DNA of 64,000 bases. It comes from JBGYPP01 sp041838515 (lineage in GTDB: Bacteria > Bacillota > Clostridia > Lachnospirales > Lachnospiraceae). Each line of letters begins with the position of its first letter. Position 1 is the stretch's first letter. The position numbers were made by a program, and so were the translations under genes. The stretch is taken from the NCBI GenBank assembly GCA_041838515.1, contig JBGYPP010000083.1, positions 1-64,000 on the forward strand. Direction: 5' to 3'. Below the pieces are notes generated by a model. The model was not told the DNA's origin. It saw only the letters and a list, made by a program, of their open reading frames with translations, and did not search any database. Positions 26,736 through 36,371 of this stretch are shown piece after piece.

Positions 26736-27740
26736 ATGACCATACGGAAGAGATTGGAGCAGTGGGAGAGGGAGTACTTAAGCCCTTATGCGGCCTTGAG
26801 CCAGCGGTCCTATGGCAGGCAAAGGCCGGAGGAGGAGTGTGATATACGGCCGGTCTTTCAGAGGGACAGGGATCGCATTATCCACTGCAAGGCCTTTCGC
26901 CGGCTCAAGGACAAGACCCAGGTATTTCTGACTCCGGAGGGGGACCATTACCGCACACGGCTGACCCATACGCTGGAGGTATCCCAGAATGCGCGTACTA
27001 TAGCCAAAGCGCTCAGGCTTAATGAGGAGTTGGCCGAGGCCATAGCCCTGGGCCATGACCTGGGGCATACGCCCTTTGGCCATGCGGGGGAGAGGGCTTT
27101 GAACAAGGTCTGCCCCCTGGGCTTTGAACACAGCGACCAGAGCGTGCGCATGGTGGACCTTTTGGAGAAGCGGGGTCAGGGCCTGAATCTCACCTATGAG
27201 GTGCGGGACGGCATTTTGAACCACCAGACCTCCGGCAGCCCCCGGACGCTGGAGGGCAAGATCGTGCGTCTGTCGGACAAGATCGCCTATATACACCATG
27301 ATATGGATGATGCAGTGCGGGGCGGTCTGCTGACTGAAGAGGACGTGCCTGGGGATATAGTGGAGATAGCCGGCCGCACCAGCGTGGAGAGGCTCAATTG
27401 CTTTATTCACGATATAGTGACCAACAGTATGGGCAAGGGGGATATAGTGATGTCTGCGGAGGTGGGGGGGGCCATGTCCAGACTGCGCGCCTTTATGTTC
27501 GAACGTGTGTACGAGAATAGAGAGGCCAAGAGGGAGGAGCGCAAGGCCGAGCAGCTGATAGAAACGCTGTATGGCTATTATCTAAAACACAAGCAGGAGC
27601 TGCCCAGGGAGCTGTTGGCCATGCAGGATAGGGGAGAGCCTATAGAGAGATTGGTCTGCGACCACATCAGCTCCATGAGCGATCGCTTTGCCATATCCAA
27701 ATATGAGGAAATCTACATACCCAAGTCCTGGTCTTTATAG
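26736..27740 (+). CDS. dgt: dGTPase-like HD triphosphohydrolase
   Basis: This HD-domain dNTP triphosphohydrolase (the short 334-residue Firmicute form) has RDRDRIIHCKAFRRLKDKTQVF, the first histidine in RTRLTHTLEVSQ, the metal pair in ALGHDLGHTPFGHAGE and the late Asp in RLSDKIAYIHHD. Its position immediately before dnaG and sigA is the normal clostridial arrangement. GGAGGAAAAAGGGG supports ATG 26736. Confidence 0.9.
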   Translation: MTIRKRLEQWEREYLSPYAALSQRSYGRQRPEEECDIRPVFQRDRDRIIHCKAFRRLKDKTQVFLTPEGDHYRTRLTHTLEVSQNARTIAKALRLNEELAEAIALGHDLGHTPFGHAGERALNKVCPLGFEHSDQSVRMVDLLEKRGQGLNLTYEVRDGILNHQTSGSPRTLEGKIVRLSDKIAYIHHDMDDAVRGGLLTEEDVPGDIVEIAGRTSVERLNCFIHDIVTNSMGKGDIVMSAEVGGAMSRLRAFMFERVYENREAKREERKAEQLIETLYGYYLKHKQELPRELLAMQDRGEPIERLVCDHISSMSDRFAISKYEEIYIPKSWSL

Positions 27741-27748
27741 GGGAGCAT

Positions 27749-29491
27749 ATGCGTTATTCCGAGCAATTCCTGGAACAAGTGCGGGAGCAAAATGATATAG
27801 TGGACGTGGTGGGCGGATATGTGAAGATCCAGCCCAAGGGGGGGAACTACTGGGGCTTATGCCCCTTTCACCGGGAGAAAACCCCCTCTTTCAGCGTGTC
27901 CAGGGACAAGCAGATTTTCCGCTGTTTTGGCTGCGGCAAGGGCGGAAATGTCATCACCTTTTTGATGGAGATGGAGAACTGCTCCTTTGTGGAGGCTGTG
28001 GCCGATCTGGCGGGGCGGGCGGGGCTGGCCATGCCGGATTTGCCTGAGGCCAAGGGGGAGGAGTGGGATAAGCAAAAAAGGCTGCTGGCCTTGAATAAGG
28101 AGGCGGCCAAATTTTTTTATTATCTGTTGCGCAGCCCCAAGGGGGAGCCGGGCAGGCAGTACCTGGACAAGAGGGGCATCATCCAGGCCATGCAGGAGGA
28201 TTTTGGCCTGGGGTTTTCCGGACGGGGGGGCAGGGATCTGCTCGCCCATCTGGATAGGGCGGGATACAGCGGTCCGGAGATGGTGGAGGCCGGACTGGCC
28301 ACGTATACGGAAAAGGACGGCTTGCGGCCATTTTTTTGGAACAGGGTCATATTTCCCATACAGGACAGGCGCGGGAGGGTCATAGGCTTTGGCGGCCGCA
28401 TTATGGGCCAGGGGGAGCCAAAATACCTCAACTCCCGGGAGAATCTGCTGTTCAACAAGAGAAGAAACCTCTATGGCCTGCATCTGGCCATAAGGGCCAG
28501 GTCAGATTATGTCATACTCTGCGAGGGGTACTTGGATGTCATCGCCCTGCGAGCCGGGGGTTATGGCCAGGCCGTGGCTGCGCTGGGAACCGCTTTTACC
28601 CAGGAGCAGGCCAGGATTATGGCCCAATACTGGCCCAAGGCCTATGTGGCCATGGACAGCGATGGAGCCGGCGTCCAATCTGCGCTCAAAGCGCTGGAGC
28701 TGCTGCGAGGGGCCGGGCTGCGAGCCAAGGTCATAGACCTAAGCCCCCACAAGGATCCGGACGAGTTTCTAGGGGCGCTGGGGGCTGAGGCGCTGGAGGA
28801 GAGGATCAGCGGCGCCCAGAGCGGTTTTCTCTTTGCCATGGATCAGAGGCGGGGCAAGTACAGCATGCAGGATCCGGAGGAACGCAGCGCCTTTGCCAGG
28901 GAGGCGGCCGGAGTGCTGGCGGCCATGGAGGAGGAGGTGGAGAGGGAGCACTGCTTGCAGGCGGTAGCCCAGAGATACCAAATCCGGCAGGATATGCTCC
29001 GCCGCCTGGTGGGAGCCATGGACAGGCCTCCGGAGAATAAGGAGCAAAAGCCCGCAGAGGCAAAGGGAGGAGAGCTGTCGGCCAGAGAGCCGGACCAGGA
29101 GTTGCTGTTGGCCTGGCTGGCGGAGGACGGGGCCTTGTGCGATAGGGTACGGCCCTATATGGGGCCGGGGGATTTCGCTCCCGGACTCTGGCAGCGTCTG
29201 GCCATGGCCATTTTTGCCGGCCGGGCGGCGGGCAGTCCGCCTGTGGCGGCGGATCTGGTCAGCCTTTTTGCCGAAGAGGGGTTGCAGTCGGCGGCGGCCC
29301 GGATATTGGGCGGCGGAATGGCCGAGGGCGGGGAAGCGCCCTCGGAGAAGGATTTCTGGGCGCTGGTGTGCAAGGTGAAGGAGCAGTCCTTTCGCCGCCT
29401 CTCCAGTGGAGGGGATTTGGGGGACTGGGCGGCTCTGCTGGAGGAGAAGAACCGTCTGGATCATGTGAAAAAATTGGCCATGGGTTTATAG
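27749..29491 (+). CDS. dnaG: DNA primase
   Basis: DnaG makes RNA primers at the replication fork. The 580-residue product has the N-terminal zinc ribbon (Cys38, His41, Cys59, Cys62), the basic RNA-polymerase domain (LGFSGRGGRDLLAHL) and a TOPRIM fold with ILCEGYLDVIAL and AMDSDGAGV. The C-terminal DnaB-interaction region is diverged. It starts 8 bases after dgt. Confidence 0.96.
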   Translation: MRYSEQFLEQVREQNDIVDVVGGYVKIQPKGGNYWGLCPFHREKTPSFSVSRDKQIFRCFGCGKGGNVITFLMEMENCSFVEAVADLAGRAGLAMPDLPEAKGEEWDKQKRLLALNKEAAKFFYYLLRSPKGEPGRQYLDKRGIIQAMQEDFGLGFSGRGGRDLLAHLDRAGYSGPEMVEAGLATYTEKDGLRPFFWNRVIFPIQDRRGRVIGFGGRIMGQGEPKYLNSRENLLFNKRRNLYGLHLAIRARSDYVILCEGYLDVIALRAGGYGQAVAALGTAFTQEQARIMAQYWPKAYVAMDSDGAGVQSALKALELLRGAGLRAKVIDLSPHKDPDEFLGALGAEALEERISGAQSGFLFAMDQRRGKYSMQDPEERSAFAREAAGVLAAMEEEVEREHCLQAVAQRYQIRQDMLRRLVGAMDRPPENKEQKPAEAKGGELSAREPDQELLLAWLAEDGALCDRVRPYMGPGDFAPGLWQRLAMAIFAGRAAGSPPVAADLVSLFAEEGLQSAAARILGGGMAEGGEAPSEKDFWALVCKVKEQSFRRLSSGGDLGDWAALLEEKNRLDHVKKLAMGL

Positions 29492-29503
29492 AAGGAGAGG
29501 TTT

Positions 29504-30604
29504 ATGGACGAGAGCGGACAGTTGCGATTTTTGGAAAAAATGAAAGAATTGCTTTCATTGGCCAAAAAGAAAAAAAATGTGCTGGAATATCAGGAAGTTG
29601 TGGACTTTTTCTCTGACCTCTCCCTGGAGGAGGAGGTCATGGAAAAGGTGCTGGAGGCCTTGGAGCAGGATGGCGTGGACGTGCTTCGCATAGGCGAAGA
29701 GGAGGAAGAGATCATCCTGGGCGGCGATGACGAGGTGGATGTGGAAGCCCTGGATCTGTCTGTGCCGGACGGCATCAGCATAGAGGATCCGGTGCGCATG
29801 TACCTCAAGGAGATAGGCAAGGTGCCTCTGCTCAACGCCGATGAGGAGATAGTCCTGGCCAGGCGCATGGAGGAGGGGGATCCGGAGGCAAAAAAGCGGC
29901 TGGCAGAGGCCAATCTGCGGCTGGTGGTCAGCATAGCCAAGCGGTATGTGGGCCGGGGTATGCTGTTTTTGGATTTGATACAGGAGGGCAATCTGGGCCT
30001 GATCAAGGCGGTGGAAAAATTTGATTACCGGAAGGGGTACAAGTTTTCCACCTACGCCACCTGGTGGATACGCCAGGCCATCACCCGGGCCATAGCGGAC
30101 CAGGCCAGGACCATACGCATACCCGTGCATATGGTGGAAACCATCAACAAATTGATACGCGCCAGCCGCCACTTGCTGCAGGAACTGGGCCGGGAGCCTT
30201 CGCCGGAGGAGATAGCCGAGTCCATGGGCCTGTCTGTGGAAAGGGTGCGGGAGATACTCAAGATCAGCCAGGAGCCGGTGTCTTTGGAAACGCCCATAGG
30301 CGAGGAGGAGGACAGCCACCTGGGGGATTTCATACAGGACGACAATGTGCCTGTGCCTGCGGAGGCGGCGGCCTTTACCCTGCTGCGTGAGCAGCTGATG
30401 GAGGTATTAGGCACCTTGACGGACAGGGAGCAAAAGGTGCTGCGGCTGCGCTTTGGCCTGGACGACAGCCGGGCCCGCACGCTGGAGGAGGTTGGCCGGG
30501 AGTTCAAGGTGACCCGGGAACGCATACGCCAGATTGAGGCCAAGGCCCTGCGGAAGCTGCGCCATCCCACCAGGAGCCGGAAGCTGAAGGATTATCTGGA
30601 TTGA
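29504..30604 (+). CDS. sigA: RNA polymerase primary sigma factor SigA
   Basis: This is the housekeeping sigma factor, 366 residues. An acidic N-terminal region 1.1 precedes region 1.2 ([21 protein letters not shown]). Region 2 has [20 protein letters not shown] and [20 protein letters not shown], which reads -10 elements. Region 3 follows, then region 4 with [19 protein letters not shown]. Third in the dgt-dnaG-sigA operon. Confidence 0.97.
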   Translation: MDESGQLRFLEKMKELLSLAKKKKNVLEYQEVVDFFSDLSLEEEVMEKVLEALEQDGVDVLRIGEEEEEIILGGDDEVDVEALDLSVPDGISIEDPVRMYLKEIGKVPLLNADEEIVLARRMEEGDPEAKKRLAEANLRLVVSIAKRYVGRGMLFLDLIQEGNLGLIKAVEKFDYRKGYKFSTYATWWIRQAITRAIADQARTIRIPVHMVETINKLIRASRHLLQELGREPSPEEIAESMGLSVERVREILKISQEPVSLETPIGEEEDSHLGDFIQDDNVPVPAEAAAFTLLREQLMEVLGTLTDREQKVLRLRFGLDDSRARTLEEVGREFKVTRERIRQIEAKALRKLRHPTRSRKLKDYLD

Positions 30605-30659
30605 TGAGGCGGCAGTGGCTTGCTCTTGGGCATGGTACGGATGCAAAAAAGGGGGGTGG

Positions 30660-31592
30660 ATGATGGCCGAGGGTATGGATTTTTTGCCGGAGGAGCTGTG
30701 GGCCAGCATATCTGCTATGCACGGCATGGGTATATTTTGGAAGGACAGGCAGAGGCGCTTCCTGGGGGCAAACCGGTACTTCCTGGATTTTTACGGCTTT
30801 GACTCTCTGGATGCCATACTGGGCAGGACGGACGAGGACATGGGCTGGCATCCCCATCCGGATTTTTTCTGCCAGGATGAATTGCGGGTATTGCAGGGGG
30901 AAACCACTAGCATGGTCAAGGGGCAGTGTATGGCCATGGGAGAGCAAAAGACCATAGTGGCCAGCAAGCGGCCCATCTTCCGGGATGGGGAAGTGGTGGG
31001 CCTGATGGGCTATTTCCTGGATATGACGGAGGAGTATAAGCAGAGAGAGCATCTCAAATGGATAGCGGATACGGATGCGCTGACGGAGATTATGAACAGG
31101 CGTTCTTTTGAGCGGGAGCTGGAGCTGTGGTTTGCCCGGGGCATCAAAAGCGGCAATGTGCTGTCCTGTCTGATGTTTGACATAGACCAATTCAAGCCCT
31201 ACAACGATTACTATGGACATCCCGCCGGGGACGGCTGTCTGCGGAAAGTGGCTGCGGCCGCCAGAGAGGCTGTCTGGGAGCGCGGCGGCATTATCGCCCG
31301 CTACGGAGGGGAGGAGTTTGTCGCCCTGCTCTGCGGAGACAAGGCCCTGGCCCAGAATGCGGCGGAGAGGATACAGCAGGCTCTGGCCAGAGAGGCCATA
31401 CCCCATGAGAAATCTACGGTTTCGGAGGTTGTGACCGTCAGCATAGGCATAGAGAGCGCCTATGCCAAGGATATGCTGGAGTGCTGGGATTATATAGCCA
31501 ATGCAGATAAGGCGCTGTATCTGGCCAAGAAAAGGGGCCGTAACCGCATTATCCATTGGATAGACTGCGATGAGGAAGTGGAGAGGGATTGA
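30660..31592 (+). CDS. PAS-GGDEF diguanylate cyclase
   Basis: The 310-residue product has a PAS domain over residues 1-130 (GIFWKDRQRRFLGANRYFLDFYGF; a PIFRDGEVVGLMGYFLDMTE end), joined to a GGDEF domain. The latter has DALTEIMNRRSFERELE, FDIDQFKPYND and the active loop RYGGEEFVALL. GGEEF loops are usually active. It is downstream of sigA by 55 bases and may be read from the same promoter. ATG 30660 and ATG 30663 are both usable. Confidence 0.88.
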   Translation: MMAEGMDFLPEELWASISAMHGMGIFWKDRQRRFLGANRYFLDFYGFDSLDAILGRTDEDMGWHPHPDFFCQDELRVLQGETTSMVKGQCMAMGEQKTIVASKRPIFRDGEVVGLMGYFLDMTEEYKQREHLKWIADTDALTEIMNRRSFERELELWFARGIKSGNVLSCLMFDIDQFKPYNDYYGHPAGDGCLRKVAAAAREAVWERGGIIARYGGEEFVALLCGDKALAQNAAERIQQALAREAIPHEKSTVSEVVTVSIGIESAYAKDMLECWDYIANADKALYLAKKRGRNRIIHWIDCDEEVERD

Positions 31593-31594
31593 GG

Positions 31595-32536
31595 ATGGGA
31601 GAAGAAGTGGTTAAGCAGCAGGAGCAGGCGCCTCTCAGAGAGCCGGAGGGCGGCGGGGGGCAGGAGCGGAAGAGGCGGCCTTGGAAGCGCTTCTTGCTTT
31701 TGGCCATATTGCCGGCCCTGGCACACGCTTGTTTGCAAGTGCTGGTGGGTATAGGTATAATGGTAAAGCTGAGCGTGGACATAGCCTTGGCCCATGGGCA
31801 GGGCCAGGGGCCGGAGTTGGGTGCCCATGCCCTGGATGCGGCCTATCAAGCGGCCGTGCCTACGGCGGTGTTCTGGCTGCATCTGCTCAGCATACCTGTC
31901 TTTGGACTGTGGCTTAGGAGCGCGGCCAAAAAGTGGCAATTCTATCCCCCCGGCATTCGGAGAAAGCCTTGGGCGGCCATATTGCCCTTAGGCCTGGGCA
32001 TGAGCTTGTTGGCCCACGGCATGGTGATGGCAGGTGCAGTCTTTGCGCCAAAGATGTATGACGATTATGTGAAAATGATGGAGTCTGCCGGCTTTGGCCA
32101 GAGCGCCATATCCATCATAGCCGCCGTGCTGCTGGCGCCCATAGGCGAAGAAATCGTCTGCCGGGGACTGACCCTGCATTATGGACGTATGTTCTTTATT
32201 CCCTTCTGGGGGGAGAGAGGGGGCTTTTGGGCGGCCAATGTCTTGCAGGCCCTGGTATTTGGCCTGATCCACGGCGATGTGCTGCAGGGAGTATATGCCT
32301 TTGTGCTGGGGATGGTGTTGGGGCTGGTGGCGCAGTATATGGGCGGCTTGGGGCCGGCCATCTTTGCGCATTTTCTGGTCAACGGACTGTCTGTCTTTGT
32401 GTTCTCCATCTGGTTTGTCGATCTGCCGGACAGTCCGGCCAATATGGCCATATTGCTGGCTCTGGGCGCACTGCTGCTCTGGGCAGGATTTTGGCCCATC
32501 CGCAGGGTTAGAGCGGAGGGATGGGAGCAGGCATAA
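31595..32536 (+). CDS. CPBP family intramembrane metalloprotease
   Basis: The 313-residue protein has a charged N-terminal 30 residues and about eight hydrophobic segments. The CPBP (Abi/CAAX protease-like) motifs are visible: APIGEEIVCRGLTLHYG (EExxxR), ALVFGLIHGDVLQGVYAFVLG (FxxxH) and a late HFLVNGLS (HxxxN/B). Such proteases act in membrane protein processing or bacteriocin immunity; its role here is unknown. It follows the cyclase by 2 bases. Confidence 0.85.
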   Translation: MGEEVVKQQEQAPLREPEGGGGQERKRRPWKRFLLLAILPALAHACLQVLVGIGIMVKLSVDIALAHGQGQGPELGAHALDAAYQAAVPTAVFWLHLLSIPVFGLWLRSAAKKWQFYPPGIRRKPWAAILPLGLGMSLLAHGMVMAGAVFAPKMYDDYVKMMESAGFGQSAISIIAAVLLAPIGEEIVCRGLTLHYGRMFFIPFWGERGGFWAANVLQALVFGLIHGDVLQGVYAFVLGMVLGLVAQYMGGLGPAIFAHFLVNGLSVFVFSIWFVDLPDSPANMAILLALGALLLWAGFWPIRRVRAEGWEQA

Positions 32537-32599
32537 GCTGTATATGCACCTGGTCGGGTCTTGGAAGTTCGCCCCCTTTAGGTATTAAAAAAAATTAAG

Positions 32600-32627
32600 T
32601 TTTCCCGGACCGTATTTGGGATATAAT
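32600..32627 (+). promoter_or_regulatory. Promoter of the five-gene permease cluster
   Basis: Perfect -10 TATAAT at 32622-32627 with a weak -35 TTTTCC (32600-32605) at 16 bases. AGGGAGG at 32637-32643 follows. Confidence 0.6.
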
Positions 32628-32652
32628 ATGTGTATAGGGAGGTTGCGGTATA

Positions 32653-33624
32653 TTGCGGTATCCATTTGGGAGAAAATTGCATAAGGATCCCTCGGTCCTG
32701 GCTTTGGAGGAGGCCATGCGGCAAAACCGCCTCAGCGGCCGGGCCAAGGCCCATTCCCAAAAGCGCCGCCTCAGGCAGCAGGTGTTGGGTGTGTTGTACC
32801 TGTTGCCCTCCTTTGTCGGGGTCATGGTTTTTTTCCTCATCCCCTTTGCCGTGGTGTTCTTTTATTCCCTGGTCAATGACCCGGTGAACAAGCAGTTTGT
32901 GGGTGTGGACAATTTTGTCCAGGTGGCGGGCAACGGGGCCTTTGTCCGCGCTGTACAAAACAGTCTGATTTTTTCCTCCATAGCCGTGCCCCTGGCCGTA
33001 TCCCTCTCCCTGCTTCTGGCCCTGGTGCTGGAGAGCCGGCTGCCTTTTCGCAGCCAGTTCCGGAGCTTCTTCCTCAGCCCCATGATGGTGCCTGTGGCCT
33101 CGGTGGTGCTGATCTGGCAGGTGCTGTTCCACTACAACGGAGCGGTGAACCAGGCATTGATCAGCCTGGGAGGGGGCAAGATCGACTGGATGAAATCCTC
33201 CTACTCCTACCTGGTCATAGTCATATTGTTCCTGTGGAAAAATTTGGGATACAATATGATACTGTTTATGGCGGCCCTGGCCAATATTCCCAGGGATATT
33301 TTGGAGGTGGCCCGGCTGGAGAGCGCGGGGCCGGCGCGCATTTTTTTTACCATCAAGCTGCGCTACCTCTCCTCGGCCATTTTGTTTGTCACCATTATGT
33401 CCCTGATCAACTCCTTTAAGGTATTTCGGGAGGTGTACCTGCTGACCGGGGATTATCCCTATGACACATTGTATATGCTGCAACATTTTATGAACAATAC
33501 CTTCCGCAGCCTGGATTACCAAAAGCTCTCGGCGGCGGCCATATGGATGTCGGCAGCCATGATATGCCTGATAGGCGTGTTGTTCCTGGTGGAAAATCAC
33601 TTTGGCCGGGATATGGAAGCCTAG
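32653..33624 (+). CDS. MalF-type ABC transporter permease
   Basis: The 323-residue integral membrane permease of the carbohydrate-uptake class has about six segments (GVLYLLPSFVGVMVFFLIPF first). The cytoplasmic coupling loop appears as MAALANIPRDILEVARLESAGPARIFFTIKLRYL (the EAA loop). The start is TTG 32653, with AGGGAGG 9 bases upstream; ATG 32716 is an alternative. It pairs with the next gene. No ATPase is encoded nearby. Confidence 0.87.
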   Translation: MRYPFGRKLHKDPSVLALEEAMRQNRLSGRAKAHSQKRRLRQQVLGVLYLLPSFVGVMVFFLIPFAVVFFYSLVNDPVNKQFVGVDNFVQVAGNGAFVRAVQNSLIFSSIAVPLAVSLSLLLALVLESRLPFRSQFRSFFLSPMMVPVASVVLIWQVLFHYNGAVNQALISLGGGKIDWMKSSYSYLVIVILFLWKNLGYNMILFMAALANIPRDILEVARLESAGPARIFFTIKLRYLSSAILFVTIMSLINSFKVFREVYLLTGDYPYDTLYMLQHFMNNTFRSLDYQKLSAAAIWMSAAMICLIGVLFLVENHFGRDMEA

Positions 33625-33637
33625 AAAGGAGGATGTT

Positions 33638-34558
33638 ATGGCAGGCAGGGCCTTGGCCGTGCGCAAGAAGCTAAAGACCTGGGGCCGGTGGGCCAGACTG
33701 GCCTTGGCTGTGGCCGTGGCGGCATTCTTTGCCTTTCTGTTCCTCACGCCCATAGCGCTGACCATTACCAACTCCTTTATGTCCTCTTCGGAGATATCCG
33801 CCAATTATGGTGCCGTCTTTGCCACCACCAAATCCGGCGGCAAGGTCTATATTTCGGATCTGGTAAATTTGAAATTCATACCTGACATGGTCAGTTTTAA
33901 CCAGTATTTTACTGTTTTACTGAAAAGTCCTGACTATTTATTAAAATTTTGGAATTCCGTCCTCTTGACCGGGCCTATAGTGTTTTTTCAGCTGGCCGTG
34001 GCCGCCTTGGCATCCTATGGTTTTACCATATCCAGGGGGCGGGTCAAGGAGATAGTGTTTTTTTCCTATATTATTCTGATGCTCATGCCCTATCAGGTCA
34101 CGCTGGTGCCCAATTTCCTGGTGGCCAAGACCCTGGGCATACTGGACAGCCGCATGGCCATATGGCTGCCTGGGATTTTCTCCCCCTTTGCCGTTTTTCT
34201 CCTGACAAAGCATATGCGCCGAATACCCATATCCCTGATGGAGGCGGCCAGGATAGACGGAGCCGGGGAGTGGCAGATCTATGCCCGGGTATACCTGCCC
34301 TTGTGCAAGGGGGCCATTTGTTCGGCGGCCATACTGGTGTTTATGGATTATTGGAATATGGTGGAGCAGCCGCTGATATTGATGCCCAATGAGGAGCTGC
34401 ATCCCCTGTCCGTGTTTTTGGGCAAAATCAATGCGGGTGAGATAGGCCTGGCCTTTGCTGTGGCCGTGATCTATATGATGCCCAGTCTTTTGGTATTCCT
34501 CTATGGAGAGGATTATCTGGTGGAGGGCATTACCAGCCAGGGCGGTATCAAGGGATAG
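33638..34558 (+). CDS. MalG-type ABC transporter permease
   Basis: The 306-residue second permease has the first TM near residues 20-45 (LALAVAVAAFFAFLFLTPIAL) and the EAA loop MEAARIDGAGEWQIYARVYLPL. A long extracellular loop after the first TM (about residues 48-100, with GKVYISDLVN) is larger than usual. AAAGGAGG precedes ATG 33638. Together with the previous gene it would form the transmembrane channel of a sugar-type importer. Confidence 0.88.
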   Translation: MAGRALAVRKKLKTWGRWARLALAVAVAAFFAFLFLTPIALTITNSFMSSSEISANYGAVFATTKSGGKVYISDLVNLKFIPDMVSFNQYFTVLLKSPDYLLKFWNSVLLTGPIVFFQLAVAALASYGFTISRGRVKEIVFFSYIILMLMPYQVTLVPNFLVAKTLGILDSRMAIWLPGIFSPFAVFLLTKHMRRIPISLMEAARIDGAGEWQIYARVYLPLCKGAICSAAILVFMDYWNMVEQPLILMPNEELHPLSVFLGKINAGEIGLAFAVAVIYMMPSLLVFLYGEDYLVEGITSQGGIKG

Positions 34559-34582
34559 GCCCCGGCGGAGAAAGGCGGTAGA

Positions 34583-36364
34583 ATGGACAAGGACAATCAG
34601 AGGGAAAAGCCTGGGGATGGATTGACGGCGGGGGAGAGGCATGGCATACGCAGGCGGGAGTGGGTCAAGAATGCCGCCATTATTTTTCTGAGCCTGATGC
34701 TGGTTCTGACCTTCTTTTCCAACACCATACAGAACTACAGTCTGCCCCAGGTGGCAGCCCAGTACATACAGGCCGGATCCATCACTGCCAAGGTGCGGGG
34801 AACGGGAACGGTGGAGGCCCAGGATCCTTACAAGGTGCAGCTGCAGGAAACCCGCAAAATCGCTTCGGTTCTAGTCAAGGCCGGGGAGGACGTGCAAAAG
34901 GGGCAGCCCCTGTTCCTGCTGGAGGATGCCAAGAGCCAGGAGCTGAGCCAGGCCCAGGAGGAGCTGGATCAGGCCATTCTTGCCTTTGAAACTGCCCTGC
35001 TCAGCGGGGAACTCAGCGGAGCCTCCCTTTCTTTGGGCGGGGAGAGGTCCAGCGTGGCCAACTACCAGAGCCAGATCCTGGCGGCTGAGGATGCGGTCAG
35101 GCAGTGGGAGGCAAAGGAGGCCCAGTGGCAGAAAAAATCTGACGAGCTAGCCATGGCCATAGCCAAGCAGGGATATGTACAGGCGGATACCACAGAGGAG
35201 AGCAAGAAGATATCCGCGCTGGAGCAGCAGAAGCTGGCCAAGGAGGTGCAGCTCAAGGCTGTGGAGGAGGAGATGTCCCTGTGGACATCCAAGCTGCAAA
35301 GCCTGGCCCTGGCCATGGAGGAGGAGAAAATACAGATAGCCGCATTGGAGGCGGCCAAGGCCAGCGTTTCCGCAGGAGATGCGGCCACAGTGGATGCGCA
35401 GATTGCGGGGAAGCAGACCAATATTCAGAATATAGAAGTACAGAGGCAGACCATAGCCGGCAGTATGGGAGAGGTGCAGGCCAGGCTCTCCGCCCAGCAG
35501 TCAGATCTGGCAAAAATACAGCTGGAGATACAGGCGGCCACCAAGGCCTTGGAGTCCAAGCAGGAGAGCAAGGGGGCCATAGCCAATTGGTCCGTGGACA
35601 AAATACAGACGGACCAGCAGCTCAAGGAGGCCCAGGCCCAGTTGGCCAAGGCTAAGGAGGCCAAGGCCAAGCTGATCTCCAATATAGCCAAGGAACTCAA
35701 CCTGGATGCCCAGAGGGAAACCATAAGCCGCAAGCAGGAAAAGGTGGCAGAATTGACGGCCAAGAGTCTGGGGGCAACAGTGGAGGCGCCCATCTCCGGC
35801 AAGATACTGACTGTGGACATATCCGCCGGAGGGGAGACTGCCCCCGGAGCCAGCCTGGCTACCATACAGCCTCTGGGCAAGGGATATGCGCTGTCCTTTT
35901 CTGTCAGCAATGATCAGGCCAAGAAACTGTCTGTGGGCAGCCTGGCCGATGCGGTGAACGCTTGGAATTATGGAAATCTGACCATCAGGCTGACCCAGAT
36001 CAAACCGGATCCCTCTGACCCCGGCAGCAAGAAGCTGCTGACCTTTTCCATAGAGGGGGATATAGCGGCCGGCGCCAGCCTGACCATCTCGGCTGGGGAT
36101 AAGAGCGCCCAATACGATATGCTGGTGCCCAATACGGCTCTGCGGGAGGACAATAACGGCAAGTTCATACTGGTAGTGGAATCTAAGTCCTCCCCTCTGG
36201 GCAACCGCTATGTGGCCAGCCGGGTGGAGGTGGAGGTATTGGCCAGCGATGACAAGCAGACGGCCATCAAGGGAGCTTTGTACGGAGGGGAATTTGTGAT
36301 CACCACCTCCACCAAACCTCTGGAGCCGGGCCAGCTGGTACGGCTGGCGGACGAACAGAAGTAG
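34583..36364 (+). CDS. HlyD-like membrane fusion (adaptor) protein
   Basis: The 593-residue product has one TM near residues 30-48 (AAIIFLSLMLVLTFFSN) and a split biotinyl-lipoyl domain. The first half is GTGTVEAQDPYKVQLQE...VKAGEDVQKGQPLFLLED, and the second half follows the coil as GATVEAPISGKILTVDISAGG. Between them is a long Ala/Glu/Lys/Gln-rich coiled coil (about 115-390), then beta-barrel domains. In Gram-positives such adaptors serve MacB-type exporters. Here it is linked to importer-type permeases. Confidence 0.87.
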   Translation: MDKDNQREKPGDGLTAGERHGIRRREWVKNAAIIFLSLMLVLTFFSNTIQNYSLPQVAAQYIQAGSITAKVRGTGTVEAQDPYKVQLQETRKIASVLVKAGEDVQKGQPLFLLEDAKSQELSQAQEELDQAILAFETALLSGELSGASLSLGGERSSVANYQSQILAAEDAVRQWEAKEAQWQKKSDELAMAIAKQGYVQADTTEESKKISALEQQKLAKEVQLKAVEEEMSLWTSKLQSLALAMEEEKIQIAALEAAKASVSAGDAATVDAQIAGKQTNIQNIEVQRQTIAGSMGEVQARLSAQQSDLAKIQLEIQAATKALESKQESKGAIANWSVDKIQTDQQLKEAQAQLAKAKEAKAKLISNIAKELNLDAQRETISRKQEKVAELTAKSLGATVEAPISGKILTVDISAGGETAPGASLATIQPLGKGYALSFSVSNDQAKKLSVGSLADAVNAWNYGNLTIRLTQIKPDPSDPGSKKLLTFSIEGDIAAGASLTISAGDKSAQYDMLVPNTALREDNNGKFILVVESKSSPLGNRYVASRVEVEVLASDDKQTAIKGALYGGEFVITTSTKPLEPGQLVRLADEQK

Positions 36365-36371
36365 GCGGCCT

